Of a stretch of 64,000 nucleotides of DNA, positions 1 through 12,059 are shown in pieces (positions within the stretch are counted from its first letter, which is position 1; each line of letters begins with the position of its first letter). A program made the translations under genes and the position numbers. Below the pieces are notes generated by a model. The model saw only the letters and a list, made by a program, of their open reading frames with translations, did no database searches and was not told the DNA's origin. Origin of the DNA: Campanula takesimana (Eukaryota; Streptophyta; Magnoliopsida; Asterales; Campanulaceae); contig JAOWBW010000036.1 of NCBI GenBank assembly GCA_026119855.1, positions 496,001-560,000 on the forward strand, read 5' to 3'.

Positions 1-1300
1 GGGAAAAATACGGAATGTATGAATGTGACCTTTATGTACGTGAGCATATTTATGTATTTTTCCAGTTAGTTTGAAATGGATTTTAAATACGCAATTTTAA
101 TGATATTTTTTAATTAATTAATTTTAATAATATTTTTCTGTCAAAATCAATTGATTATATTGTCCCGTCGAGTATCGACAGGCTACTAACTAGTTAACAT
201 ATAAGAGTAAAAAAAAAAACTTTTTCATTTATTTAGAAAAAAATATTAATAATATTTGATCAAAATTGGTCAACCTCGGTCAAACAACAGTCAAACTCCT
301 ATAACTGACACATAATTAACATATAAGAGTAAAAAAAAATCACTTTTCAATTTTTTAGAAAAAATAATAATATTATTTGGTCAAATATGGTCAAACACGG
401 TCAAACAACAGTCAAACTCTTATACTTACACATAATTAACATATAAGAGTAAAAAAAATCATTTTTTTTCATTTTTTTAGAAAATAAATAATATTATTTG
501 GTCAAATATGGTCAAACTCGGTTAAACAGCAGTCAAACTCTTATAACTTACACATAATTAACATATAAGAGTAAAAAAAATCACTTTTTTCATTTTTTTA
601 GAAAACAATAATAATATTATTTGATCAAATATGGTCAAACCCGAAACAACAGTCAAACTCCTATAACTTGCACATAATTAATATGTACGAGTAAACAAAA
701 TTCATTTTTTTTTCATTTTTAAAGAAAAAAATAATATTATTAGGTCAAACATGGTCAAACCCGGTCAAACAGCAGTCAAACTCTTATAACTTACACATAA
801 TTAACATATAAGAGTCGAAAATTTTCACTTTTTTCATTTTTTTAGAAAAAATAAATAATATTATTTGGTCAAATATGGTCAAACTCGGTCAAACAACAAT
901 CAAACTCTTATAACTGACACATAATTAACTTATATGAGTCAAAAAATATAACTTTTTTTCATTTTTTTAGAAAAAAATAATAATATTATTTGGTCAAATA
1001 TGGTCAAACCCGGTCAAACAGCAGTCAAACTCTTACAACTTACACATAATTAATATATAAGAGTCGAAAATTTTCACTTTTTTCATTTATTAAAATAATA
1101 ATATTATTTGGTCAAATATGGTCAAACCTGGTCAAACAGCACTCAAACTCTTATAACTGACATATAATTAACATATAAGAGTCAAAAAAATTCACTTTTT
1201 TTATTTTTTAGGAAATAATAATAATATTATATGGTCAAATTTGGTCAAACCCTGTCAAACAGCAGCCAAACTCTTATAACTGACTCATAATTAACATATA

Positions 1301-1614
1301 CTCCCTCTGCCCCAGCACAAGTGAGACTTCTTTCCCTTTTAGGATTTCCCACTAAAAGTGAGACAACCCAAAATTGAAATGTTTCAACCCCACTCATTCT
1401 CTATCTTCATTTTCCACCACTCAATTTATTCAACCAACACTACTATTTATCTCACTTATTCTCTCTGTCATCGTTTTCCACCACTCAATTTATCCATCTG
1501 ACACTATTATTTACTCTACTCATTCTTTCTCTTCATTTTTTACCACACATTTACTAGTTTTTCTTAATTAGTTAGCAAACTCCTCTAGTCCTACTTGTGC
1601 TGGGATGGAGGGAG
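1301..1614. mobile_element. Stowaway-type MITE (314 bp) inside the tandem array
   Basis: The ends are inverted repeats: CTCCCTCTGCCCCAGCACAAGT on the left is matched by ACTTGTGCTGGGATGGAGGGAG on the right. A TA dinucleotide flanks each side (1299-1300 and 1615-1616). Joining the flanks rebuilds the array motif TAACATATAAGAGT, which proves a TA target duplication and a Tc1/mariner-type insertion. No transposase is present. Confidence 0.9.
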
Positions 1615-1859
1615 TAAGAGTTAAAAAAATCATTTTTTTCATTTTTTTAGAAAAAATAATAATATTATTTGGTCAAATATGGTTAAACCCGGTTAAACAG
1701 CAGTCTAACTCTTATAACTTACACATAGTTAACATATAAGAGTCGAAAACTTTCCATTTTTTCATTTTTTAGAAAATAATAATAATATTATTTGGTCAAA
1801 TTTGTTCAAACTCGGTCAAACAGCTGTCAAACTCTTATACTTACACATGATTAACATGA

Positions 1860-2153
1860 TCCCTCCGTCCCAGTTTAAGGTTCTTACTTTCCTTTTTGGT
1901 ACGTCCCAGTTTAAGGTTCTTAGTTACTTTATTCCTTAAATGGCAAAGGATGAATAATGTTTTGGACATTCTTGTCATCATAAAGTTCATATATTACAAA
2001 AATTCCATCACTCACACATCTACTTTTCACCCACTTGCTTTATAAATGGACAATTATATCCTCCACTCTCTAGTATTCTTGACTCAAGTTTGCCTTAATT
2101 CCTTAATAAGCGTGCAACGTCAAACTAAGAACCTTAAACCGGGACGGAGGAAG
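1860..2153. mobile_element. Stowaway-type MITE (~294 bp), second insertion in the array
   Basis: The left end CCCTCCGTCCCAGTTTAAGG and the right end CCTTAAACCGGGACGGAGG are inverted repeats that also share the GTTCTTA/TAAGAAC extension. The right side is followed by TA. The left TA appears altered to GA, so the exact left base is uncertain. It differs in sequence from the element at 1301-1614, so two families inserted independently into one array. Confidence 0.8.
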
Positions 2154-2494
2154 TATAAAAGTCAGAAATTTTCACTTTTTTCATTTTTTAGAAAAAAACA
2201 ATATTATTTTTTTGAATTTGGTCAAACTCGGTCAAACAGTTGTCAAACTCTTATAACTGACACATAATTAACATATAAAAGTCAAAAAATTCACTTTTTC
2301 TCTTCTTTTTTTTTTTTTAGAAAAAACCAATAATAATATTTTGTCAAATTTGGTCAAACTCTGTCAAACAGCAGTCAAACTCTTATAACTTACACATAAT
2401 TAACATAAGGCAATGGTTAAAAAGATGATTTCATTATAATAACAAAAGGACTCCCACAGCAAGGCCGGGAGACTAGCCTTTACAAACGATGAAA

Positions 2495-3575
2495 CTATGG
2501 CAGATCAAGATCTTCATCATCTCTGTCCCATTCATAATCACCATCATAGTTCCACTCATTATCATTCATGGGGCCACCATCTTCATCGTCTTCTTCTTCA
2601 TTGTTTTCGCCGGAATCATCACCGCCGCTATCGTCGCTGTTGCTAGATGACTCATCGTCTTCGCTATCGACAGGAGTGGGAGGTGAGTATTCACTATTGC
2701 TGTCAGACGAAGAATCTTCCGCCGGAAAGGATGGTCCTGTCTAGGGGAGGAAATGGTTTGACTCAAACCGCGGTTTGGAACCGAACCGAACCAAGCCGTG
2801 TGGTTTAGCTCGGTTTTTATACATATGCGGTTCAGCTCGGTTTCGAAAAGTTATAAACCATACGGTTAGGTTTGGCTTACGGTCTGGCCCTTTCAAGCCA
2901 AACCAAACCGAACCGAACCGAACCATATCAAGCTGAACAGCAAACCAAATCGCAAAACCGAGCCGTAGAGCTGAACCGTTGAACCGAACCGAGCTGAACC
3001 GTGAAAATCTAGTATGGACAGTTTGATTAGTATGACCAATATGATAAATGAATACAAGCTCAGCATACATTAACTGAAATCAATCCCTCCATTAATTTTA
3101 TGCTTGATGGTCTGGGCCTTGGTTTGGGCCATGGTCTGGGCCGTGGTCTGGAACGCGGTTTGGACCGTGGTTTAGACCGAATTCTGAGCCGAAAAATGAA
3201 ACCACGGTTTGGACCGAACCGAACCGTGATGGTTTGGTTCAGCTCGGTTTCAACTATTTAATGGTTCAGCTCGGTTTGGGATTTTCCCAAACCGATGACT
3301 AGCGGTTTGGTCTCTAAATTCGCCCAAACCGAACTAAACTGAACCATTTCCACCCCTAGTCCTATCGGAGATGGAGGATCGCTATCAGTACCTTTATTTG
3401 GGCTCGTATTGTGAACTTCGTTGTCGGAACTTTGAGAGTCAGTCTCCTCCGGAAAGGCGTCGGAATGTGACCTTTTTGGAGCTATATTTTGAAGAAATTG
3501 GCTAAGGATTTGAGAAGAAAATGAGGAGACTGGGAATGGAGAAGGACAAAATTTGCCTTTTATATAGAGAGGCAA
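2495..3575 (-). pseudogene. Acidic Ser/Asp/Glu-rich reading frame split by a hAT MITE
   Basis: Two minus-strand segments, about 3367-3575 and 2495-2741, join in frame when the hAT element at 2742-3358 and one copy of its 8-bp duplication are removed. The joined frame runs through PPSPIGPSFPAEDSSSD into a highly acidic tail ending in DLDLP and a TAG stop at 2495. No in-frame ATG is seen at the 5' end before two stops, and a TATA-like TATATAAAA (3558-3566, minus) lies inside the open frame. Translation may therefore begin elsewhere, or the start may be lost. No domain is recognised. It could be a host gene relic or part of an older element. Confidence 0.5.
2742..3358. mobile_element. hAT-type non-autonomous element (617 bp)
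   Basis: The ends TAGGGGAGGAAATGGTT and AACCATTTCCACCCCTA are imperfect inverted repeats. The flanks carry an 8-bp target duplication, GTCCTGTC on the left (2734-2741) and GTCCTATC on the right (3359-3366), with one mismatch. The inside is built of repeats of AACCGAACC and its complement, so it can fold back on itself. An 8-bp duplication and TAGGGG ends are typical of hAT elements. There is no transposase frame. Confidence 0.88.
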
Positions 3576-3699
3576 TAAGGAGGTGCAGGGTCATCATAAA
3601 TATAAAAATTAATGGGGCACCTCCTCTTAAAAGATTCATGATTGTTGGTCACTTCGAACCATTAATGACAAGATATAAGGAAGATTTCGGTGGCTCCCT

Positions 3700-4560
3700 G
3701 TCACATCAGCAAAAAGATAGTGAATTGACTGGGCGGCAGCACACGTCAAAAATTGATCCAGTTCCTACTCGACATGCCGAGATAGAAACTCGGGGGCCAC
3801 TGAACGACATAAACCAACTTGAAGAATAGGCTCCATAGACTTTGGACCTATACCCAATAAAGCCCCATGAACAAGAGGCCCATGACTTATGGCCCAACAT
3901 GATTAAGATACCTCAGCATCACTTAAGCCGAGTAAGCCGACCTGGACTAGGCCGAGATAGACAATAAAGACGGTGATCATCCTGTTACACCTAGCCCGGC
4001 CTCTATGACGAGCCGAATTAGGTAGAATAAGTCGGCTTATCTCTAGTCTTCAGTAACTACTTTCCTATCCTAATAGAAAGAGGAGTCTACGTGCAGAGTT
4101 CAAGTTATACACAATTACAGGGACTCCTTACTTAACAAGGAGACCTCTTCTACAAAGTAACAATGAATACAATCCTATCAGGATTCTACTTTCCTAATAT
4201 ACGAGTTCTATACCAAAACGGACTCCATGACTTCCTTAACAAGTCAGGACTAATTAACCAGCGCCTATATAAACAGGCCCTCATACGATAAACTGGTAAC
4301 GAATTCTCTTGGCTCTTACTTTGGTCAATTGATTTCTCTTTGTTTTATCTCACAAAAGCGTATTCTTATTCTCACCCCGGAGGGCCTTCGCCGGTGAAGC
4401 CCCGATTAGTTTACGTGTCATTGTTTCGTGTGTGTAGATCCGAACGAGGAGGTTCTTCTTGCTGGGATTATCCGAACCGTTGGACGAAGGCTGATCTGGT
4501 ACGTTTCTTGCAGCATCAGAAGAATAACCCTTTCTTTTTGTTACAGATATGAGCTGCAAG
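3700..4560 (+). mobile_element. Probable solo LTR or LTR fragment
   Basis: No gene is seen in this stretch. It has the look of a retrotransposon LTR: a TGTCAC-like start near 3700, a TATATAAA box at 4266-4273, a pyrimidine-rich leader and GC-rich 3' sequence. No second copy, primer-binding site or polypurine tract is next to it, and exact ends and a target duplication were not found. This is an inference from composition and the promoter-like box only. Confidence 0.35.
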
Positions 4561-4584
4561 ATATATTTTTTTTTCGAGCAATGC

Positions 4585-4748
4585 TAGGGGCACAAAATAA
4601 TATCACAAAATCTTGATCACACAATGAGGTGGCGATATTTTATTGGTTGCATCGATAATGGACCCGCCGCACTCTAATTAAAAACACCAATAAAATAATT
4701 ACACCTAGGATTTTGTGAACAAGATTTTGTGACTTTTTTGTGCCCCTA
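4585..4748. mobile_element. Short TIR element (MITE, ~164 bp)
   Basis: The ends TAGGGGCACAAAATA and the complement of TTTTTTGTGCCCCTA are inverted repeats. The inner parts (TCACAAAATCTTG and AAGATTTTGTGA) continue the palindrome. No convincing target duplication was found, so the superfamily is unclear; hAT-like ends are the closest match. Confidence 0.7.
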
Positions 4749-4749
4749 G

Positions 4750-5772
4750 TTTTATTCTCTCTTTTTCAGGAATCTCAGGAAAAAAGCGTTTACACGCGTC
4801 TTAGTGTAAAACGTGTTTTTTATGCGGAGTGACATTTTTGTAAATAAGCGGACATTTTTTACAAGGCGCGGTGGCATTGCTGTAAATAACTGGAACTTAT
4901 AAAAACTCAGCAGATACTTTTCGACACTAAAGGAGGCAGTTTTCAATACTACAAGAGGCAGTTTTTAACACTAGGGCAGGCACATGTTTTGAAAGGCACA
5001 TGTTTTGAAACTTTCAAAAACTCACCAGCCACTTGTTGAGAATGTAAGAGGCATTTTTCAACACTACAGGAGGCACTTTTCAACCCTAGGAAAGGCAGTC
5101 TTAACACTACCTCTAAAAGTGTCTGTTTGAGTGAATAAAAGTGTCTGCTTGAATATTTATAAGTGTAATATTACAACAGGCACTTTGTAATATTATAATA
5201 GGCACATGATAATATTAGAGAAAGCAAATGTGAAAAATACATGTGAACAAATTGGATGCATAATGAAGATGATGCTGAGGAACCAGTTGACCAAACTAAC
5301 TGTATAATAAACGGAGTGAAAGGAACTCTAGTTACAAAACTTAAAAGAGGAATGGAAATTCATAACCAGATTGTTTATTTTATTTTGCTTTTACTACATC
5401 AAAGGTATAAGCACTAGCCTTATACAAATGGTGAAACAATCTCCAAATATTTTATACAATATTAAAAGTACAAACACTTGTTGCCTTAATAGAACAAACA
5501 TTTTACTCTCTAGCACCAAGCCATGTTACCCTCCAGTCCTCTGAATTATTGAAAATATAATCTGATAACAAGTTTCTTTCTGAAACTCTCTTCCGTGCCA
5601 AATCTCATTTGCAAGAAAACAATATTTCTTCTCCGATTCTTCTGCGCATTTATTTACCCCTTCCGAAAAAAATATATGAGAAATTAAGATTAATTAAGCC
5701 GAACTTCATACATGTTTTAAATGAAACAAATACTAATAACAAGAATTCATGATGCAATTAGTTGGTCTTACC
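4750..5772. other. Intergenic sequence without a recognisable gene
   Basis: The stretch has low-complexity, degenerate repetition of GAGGCA, GGCACATGTTTTGAAA and AACACTA words around 4930-5110. No coding frame or RNA gene can be supported. The last few hundred bases may hold the 3' untranslated region of the receptor-like gene that ends at 5773 on the minus strand. Confidence 0.5.
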
Positions 5773-8175
5773 TCAGATTCTGCGAGCTGCCATTTTCACA
5801 TAGAACCAGTCCGTCAAACAATCTGTGAATAGGAAAAAGGCGTGTCTACCGCGAAGATTGAGAAGAAACGCACCACATATTCCCCAGAATCCTGTAACAA
5901 AGCCTGAAGACATACCAATGTACAACCATTTTCTAAACTCATCATTATCGTTATCTCCTCCATTATCTTCACTGCCACCACCGGTATGTGGGGAATCATC
6001 TCCAGGGCATTTTGATACAAGTGGAGGCCCACAAAGTCCAACATTCCCAATAAACTTGGATTCATCAAAGCTTTGGAGTTGAGTGCCCGTTGGTATTTTA
6101 CCCGAAAATTTGTTGTACGACAGGTCGAGAAAATTTAAGGAACTCAGCTGAGACAAACTAGCAGGTAATTTACCAGAAAACTTGTTTCTAGATAAATCAA
6201 GTGTTAGGATTGACTTTAGTTGACCAATCTGTTGCGGAACCTTACCCTGCAATGCATTTTTGGATAAGTTGAGAGCTACCAACTCAAACAACTCTGTCAT
6301 TTCAACAGGAATTTCTCCACTCAAGTTATTGCTTGAGAGATCAATGATGTATAACAGTCTGAGAATATTTCCAAATTCACGCTCTCTACCTTGCCATACT
6401 ATCACTGAATAGTCTTTATAGATAGAAGAAAAACCAGTGACATTTTCATCACTATTCGAATACATAAGGGCATATTCATGATGGTTTGATTCATGTCCTT
6501 TCTTAACCATGGCACTGAGATTGCTTAAACATGGAGGAATGCTTCCAAATAAGTTGTTTATAGAAAGGTCCAGGACTTGAAGTTCATTTAAGTGACATAA
6601 ACTCAATGGGATGGTCCCAAAAAATTTATTTGATCGAAGACTAAGAATGTAGAGCTGCGATATGTTGGTCCCTATCCAAGCAGGTACGCTTCCGGTTAAC
6701 TTGTTTTCTCCAACATCCAAGAATCTCAATTGTTGACAATTTGACAAGGACAGAGGAAGGTCACCGGACAAGGTGTTGTTGAACAAGTATAACGTCTCCA
6801 AGCGAGATAACGATCCAATAGAAAAAGGAATTTCACCAGAAAGTCTGTTGTGTGCTAAATTAACTAAAACTAGTTCCTTCAGTTTCCCCAAACAATCAGG
6901 AAGCGCACCACTTAGTAAATTATGTGAGAGGTCAAGAAAGGACAAGGCCACATCACTTAATTGGCATAAAAAATCGAGGTTTCCTACAAACTTATTCCTC
7001 GAAAGATTTATTGATTCCAAATTTGAAGGAAACAATGGTATTGGGCCCTCAAAATTATTTGAACTCAAGTCATAACCACGATACCCATGAAGCTTCATTG
7101 ATGATAGATCTGGTAACATGCCTCCAAAATTGTTTGAAGATAAATTGAAATATGCAGATTGTGTCGAAAGGTCCCACAACCATGGTGGGACGCTATCTGA
7201 AATTCCATTGCTGGAAATATCAAGATGGAAAAAGTTTTTCTGCGTTCTAATCCAATTAGGGAAAAATGGGCCAAGATTGCAAGACCTCAAGTATAAATAT
7301 ATTATCTGAAAAGGGGGAGACCATTGATGTCTTACTTTTATATGTAAAGCATTACCGGACAAGTCGAGATAGGTTAAGCGTGAGAGATTTGAAAAGTGAG
7401 CTTCAGAGACAATACCAGTGAGAGAGTTGTAAGAGATATCCAAGTAGTCAAGCTGTGAGAGTGTCCCCATGCTTTTGGTTAAAGTTCCATTCAGTTGATT
7501 GCGGGATAGGGATAAGTTTCTCAGGGAAGAAAACCTTATGATACTACCAGGCAATGGCCCGTAAAGTTTGTTACTGTCAACATACAGGACCTCTAATGTA
7601 GGTGCAGAAGCACATCCGGACGTGAACAAGATGTCCAGAAAGTTGGAAAGGTTTCCACTCAAACTGTTGTTTTGCATATCCAGTGATACCAAATTGCACA
7701 AATTTCCAAAAGAGTTGGGTATCATGCCTTGTAGAAGATTAGAAGAGAGATCAAGATATTGAAGAGAGGGCATATAATCAGCAAAAGCTTCTAAATCTGG
7801 ACTTTCCAGCATGTTATCAACAAAGAGAGAGATCAACGAGGCTGCTGCTGCTCAAGTTGAACAACCAGGATGATGATGTAAAACCATTAGAAGAGAGGTA
7901 AAGCTCTTTGATTGAAGTGGAAGAAGAGTTTATCAAAGAAGAAGGAGACCTGACCTTCGAGAGCTGACAGTTGGTTAAACTCAAGGTAGAAAGAAATGGA
8001 AGGCTCTTAATTATGTCTACCCAATTAGTAGCTCTACTGAGGTCAACGCCGTACATGTTGAAGGATTGCAAGGAAGATAGACGAGACAACCAGTCAATGT
8101 TGTCAACAGAGAGGTTCCCGCCATTGTCAGAATCAGAGGAGAGATCGAGATAATTCAAGTTGGAAAGGTTTCCAA
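5773..8175 (-). pseudogene. LRR receptor-like protein (RLP), middle and C-terminal part, frameshifted
   Basis: This is the main body of a membrane-anchored extracellular-LRR receptor lacking a kinase (Cf/EIX type). It holds a long series of 24-residue plant LRRs (for example LDLSSNNLSGEIP and LDLSRNKFSGKLP), an island region with YSVIVWQGRE, LRRs after the island, an acidic stretch (DDSPHTGGGSEDNGGDND), one transmembrane helix (GMSSGFVTGFWGICGAFLLN) and a short cytoplasmic tail. There is no kinase. Such proteins act at the plasma membrane in immunity or development with SOBIR1/BAK1-type partners (family knowledge). A single extra T at about 7819 shifts the frame: SSSLVDLSLC ends in a stop and DNMLESPDLEAF continues in the next frame. 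The 5' end at 8175 is the CACTA insertion point, and the frame continues at 12912. Confidence 0.88.
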
Positions 8176-8464
8176 CACTACTAGAATATATTAATTTGGA
8201 GACGAGAATTTGGAGACCATGATGCTGGTCGTGAAATAGAGACGCTTTATTTATAAATAGAGACCAAGAAATGGTGGCCAAACATGAGGCAAAAGTTAAT
8301 AACAATTGGAGACCACAAAGTCGTCCCTACGTAATTTTTTATTTTTTTCGCGACCAAACAATGGTCTCAGCAGTAAAAGCGGCAAAATGAAAATATAATA
8401 GCGGGAAACGAAAATAAATCGGGACCATCAAATGGTCGCTTTTTTTTTTTTTTTTTTAAATCCA

Positions 8465-8467
<3 letters not shown>

Positions 8468-8527
<60 letters not shown>
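8468..8527. repeat. (TA)n microsatellite inside the CACTA element
   Basis: About 30 uninterrupted TA units follow a T-run (8441-8457). The open frame of repeated I-Y residues across it is an artefact. Confidence 0.95.
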
Positions 8528-8531
<4 letters not shown>

Positions 8532-9814
8532 CTGGACGTCAAAGGGTTTTGAAAAGGGGTGACCAAACGATAGTCGATCTCCAGCTCTTTTTCCCTAAAA
8601 TTTCCGCCAGTCGTCTCTCCCTTTGTGCGCGCAGTGCTCGATCTCTCCATCGATCTCTAATCCGGCGATCAGGTAACACCTAACGATCTCTAATCCGGCG
8701 ATATCCTCAGTTCTTTGTGCGCAGTGCTCGATCTCCCCCTCCATTCAAACCTAATTTCATCCATTTATTTTGTGCCTTAGAAGGATCGATTTTGATTTTA
8801 GGCCGTTGGAGACCGCAGTATTTCCCTCCGCATCTGGTAAGTGTTTGTTTACGCCTTCCGGATATTAATTTTTTTAGTCGATTTATATCAATTAGATTCC
8901 CCTTGTTTTGAATTTACGAAGCATTTATTCACTGTTTCTTTTCAATTTCGTTGAATTTTATGATTATTGGGTTGTGGGTTTTGCTTATGAGTCTGTTAGG
9001 TTAACTGGGTTCCTGGTATTTTTCTGGTGTTTCTTTCGAATGCGTTGGTTATCGAGCACAATATATGAACTGGGTTGTCCGTGATGGCTCTTTATAGTGG
9101 AGATTATTATTGATTACCCGTCTCTAAATGAATTTCCACATATGTTCTTGGTACATAATAGTTACAGTTGAGCTAGTAATCATGTTGTGTGAATTTCTTG
9201 ACCATTGGTTTTGCGTACAACCCATTATGCTAACTGTTTTCTCTTTGTTTGCCATTTATAGTAGTGATTTTCGGTTGTTTTTTTTGCAAAATAAAATAAA
9301 ATTGAATTGTCAGGTTGAGAATGTAATCTTAAGTCCATGATGTTAACTGCTTATCCTTTTTATGCATCTAAAATTTAGCTATTAGCTGCTTGGTACAAAT
9401 ATAGTACTCACTCCGTCCCGAAATGAGAGTCCCATTTCTCTTTTTTGTTTATCTCAGAAAGTTAGTCTCACTTGTTGATTGTATAAAGCTTTGTAGATAA
9501 AGATGTTATTTGAAATTCATACAGTCTTGCATTTTGAGATGGGATAGAAGCCTTACCTTATATCTAAAGCCTAAATAATGTGATTCTTACATAACAAAAT
9601 TTGTAATAACAAAAATTGTGTTATTGGTGAATGTAGGAGTTTATAAATAGTATTCCTTAATGAAAATGTTACTCTCAATAGGCTGCCCAAACTGAATAGA
9701 CACCTCTTCCGTTGAGACCGAAAAAGAATTTGTCAGAGTCCTTTGCTTTTGCCTACCTTAATACCTAAAGTTTATATGCTCTTTCCAGTATGATGTATAT
9801 CATTAGTTGAGAAG

Positions 9815-11215
9815 TGGCTGGAGACACTCATTCAGCAGTTGAAGAGTTCATCAAAGGCAAGCCATTATGCAGTGTTCTCTGTGAGTAAGCAGTTGCTCCT
9901 TTGTATTCGTACTGTTTCATTTATGACACTATGATAATTAGGGCAAGAGGACAGACTTTAAAAAATATTCAGGAGTTGCAAAAACAACTTACTATGGACA
10001 GAGATGAGGCCGAGAAGTTGCAGGTAAGGTATTATATAATTAATTGTGTCAATATGGGAAGTATAGAAGTCCTTATTTTTTGACTGGATACCATAATCTT
10101 CTTTGTGATCCCCCCACCTAATCCTAGTGCCCTGGTGCTCACTCTGTTTAGTTTATGATGCATCTACTGAGGCACCTCACTTTGCTCCATGCTTGTTAGC
10201 GCGTGTCGCATGTGGGGTGACTGTTAGAGCTTGATTTACATTGTTGGGACCTCTCGCATCAGCCTATAGGTGAGTTTGTAAGTAAACATTGGTATATTAA
10301 TGGGAAAAAACACCAATATTTTTGTCAGATTAGGAATATTTCCAGGAAGACACTTGTACTTCCTGTATTAAATTCTTTATTGATGCAGATACTAATTCTT
10401 TATGTTAGCCTCGAGAATGAGTTGGTCTTGTGAGTTGATTATATGTTAACTGAACTATATTTAATATGATTAGAAATTGATATTTCCTCAACCCTCTCCG
10501 CAAGACAGATAATTTTCTTGGCATTGCATTGGAAGCATTTAAGAGCTGTTTGGTCATTGGTGATAAATATAATGTTAGAGTGGTATGTTTTTTTTTAATA
10601 CGCAAGTGTTTTCCAAGTTCATAGTCATGGTGGTGAATATTGGTTGCATGAACCAGATAATATTTCAAGGAAATTAGACATATTGAACTGTGAACATGGA
10701 AGTATTGAACTTTTGACATGTACATGCTTATCGTACTTTCCCCTTTTTTTTTTTTTTTTTTTTTTTTTTGTGGCTGATGAACACTTCCTTTAGAGTACTT
10801 GATAATATATGAAGTTCCTAGAATTTATTTCAAAGATTTTAACAAATTTTGAAACTAAGTCTTGCACTAGTGGAACTGGAGAAACCGACTGTTTAAGAAC
10901 GTACTTCCCAGATAACTTTGTTATAAACATGTACACATCATATTTCTTGAGAATATGCATTATCTTTTCAGGTATTTAGACTAGTGTCCCTTTGGTTCGG
11001 TCTCTGGACAAGACAAATTGTTGTAAATGACATGCTTCATACGATTGAAGAGGTATTGAAATAGAAACATCACTGAATTATTGCTGGTGGTTTAGAGATT
11101 GATTTCATTTTATAGTATTTTGCAGGTTCGATCTTGCAAGGATAAACCCTTACAGCGCCAAATTGCTTCAAGGATGGGTAGCTCTAAAGATGGTCAGGGA
11201 CCACCTATTTTCCAG
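9815..11215 (+). pseudogene. ATM: Captured fragment of the ATM kinase gene (FAT-domain exons)
   Basis: Four short exon-like blocks match the plant ATM protein kinase in order. They are about 9815-9858 (WLETLIQQLKSSSK), 9942-10023 (NIQELQKQLTMDRDEAEKLQ, ending at a GT donor), 10972-11052 (VFRLVSLWFGLWTRQIVV, with AG and GT borders) and 11126-11215 (QIASRMGSSKDGQGPPIFQ, with AG and GT borders). ATM is the nuclear PI3K-like kinase of the double-strand-break response, and these blocks lie in the region before its kinase domain. No kinase domain is present, and the spacing keeps intron-like sequence. The piece was evidently carried as genomic DNA, introns included, inside the CACTA element. The match rests on recalled family motifs. 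Confidence 0.75.
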
Positions 11216-11640
11216 GTTTAATATATAAGTGTTTTCCAAGTTCATAGTCATGATGGTGAATATTGTGGTTTGACCTACCATTATCCTACTATGTGCTGAA
11301 AGTTAAGATTAATTCTTGATTTTCATTTAATTTTGAACCATCTATCTTTCTTAGAAATTCTATCATCTGACTTTGTAGTTAATGTTTTCAGTGGAAGTGA
11401 TACTTTTTTGTTCATTCAGCTAGTTGACTTTATGCTTCAGGTTGCTTCTCAGCCTTCTTCAGATTTGGTTAAAAGAACACTTTATACCAGTCTTTTTTAA
11501 TCCAAGGCATAAAAATTCTGACAAGTCAGCACCTATTACTACGATAAGGAAGGTATTTTTTATTGTTTGGGGTGAAATACTTGATATTACTCCAACAAAA
11601 AAAATAAAAATTATAATTTTTAAAATGTTATGATGAACAG

Positions 11641-11807
11641 GAGTGCCGGGGTTTACGGCATGGCTAGGGATAGATGTGCTTGGAGATCCAAAACCTGGAT
11701 GCAATGTCTTCATTTCTGCTGCCGCCGGTGGTGTTGGTCTAATTGCTTGTCAATTGGCCAAGCTCAAAGGTTGCCGAGTCATTGGAAGCACCGGATCAGA
11801 TGACAAG
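11641..11807 (+). pseudogene. Captured exon of an alkenal/double-bond reductase (MDR family)
   Basis: A single exon-like block with an AG acceptor before it (11639-11640) and a GT donor after it (11808). It encodes VPGFTAWLGIDVL followed by FISAAAGGVGLIACQLAKLK and VIGSTGSDDK. PGFTAW and the glycine-rich AAAGGVG are the hallmark of the NADP(H)-binding part of zinc-independent medium-chain reductases such as 2-alkenal reductase. The upstream and downstream exons are missing. It follows the ATM fragment in the same orientation, so the CACTA element carries parts of two unrelated host genes. Confidence 0.8.
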
Positions 11808-12059
11808 GTAATATCTGTCCCATCTTTTATTACTCTCTCTATCCTTAAATGAATGTTCATTTTCAAAAAAAAAAAAAATTGTTTCATTTTAATGCATTTT
11901 CAGTGCAACAAAGGATCCGGATGTGTTGACCTCCTTAATTTTTCTTCACATCTCCAGGTTCTTTTTTACAAATGCTTCATGATCCAGCTTTTTGAAGAGG
12001 TATTGGTGGAAATGAATGAAGGTGGTGGTGGAAGCAGTTTAAAAACAACTTTTTGGTAG

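Larger units (their letters stand above)
190..2410. repeat. ~121-bp AT-rich tandem repeat array (minisatellite)
   Basis: About 14 copies of a unit of roughly 121 bp follow one another. Each has a GGTCAAA-rich block (three or four GGTCAAA or GTCAAAC words), then ACTCTTATAACTTACACAT, AATTAACATATAAGAGT, a T-run and an AATAATAATATTATT block. The copies differ by a few substitutions and by the lengths of their A and T runs. The array is broken by two Stowaway-type MITEs (1301-1614 and 1860-2153), so it is older than those insertions. No gene is seen in it. Short open frames here are repeat artefacts. Confidence 0.9.

Noticed and set aside
1374..1571. 65-codon open frame
   Set aside because: It lies entirely inside the MITE at 1301-1614 and is low-complexity S/F/H/T translation.
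190..2410. CRISPR-like array
   Set aside because: Long (~121 bp) contiguous units without unique spacers in a plant genome; this is a tandem repeat.
5773..8175. LRR receptor kinase
   Set aside because: The C-terminus after the transmembrane helix is short and has no kinase; it is a receptor-like protein.
8456..8650. Frame with repeated Ile-Tyr
   Set aside because: Translation of the (TA)n microsatellite.
11441..11560. Further ATM or reductase exon after 11440
   Set aside because: A splice-acceptor-like AG precedes it, but the translated sequence does not match either family convincingly.
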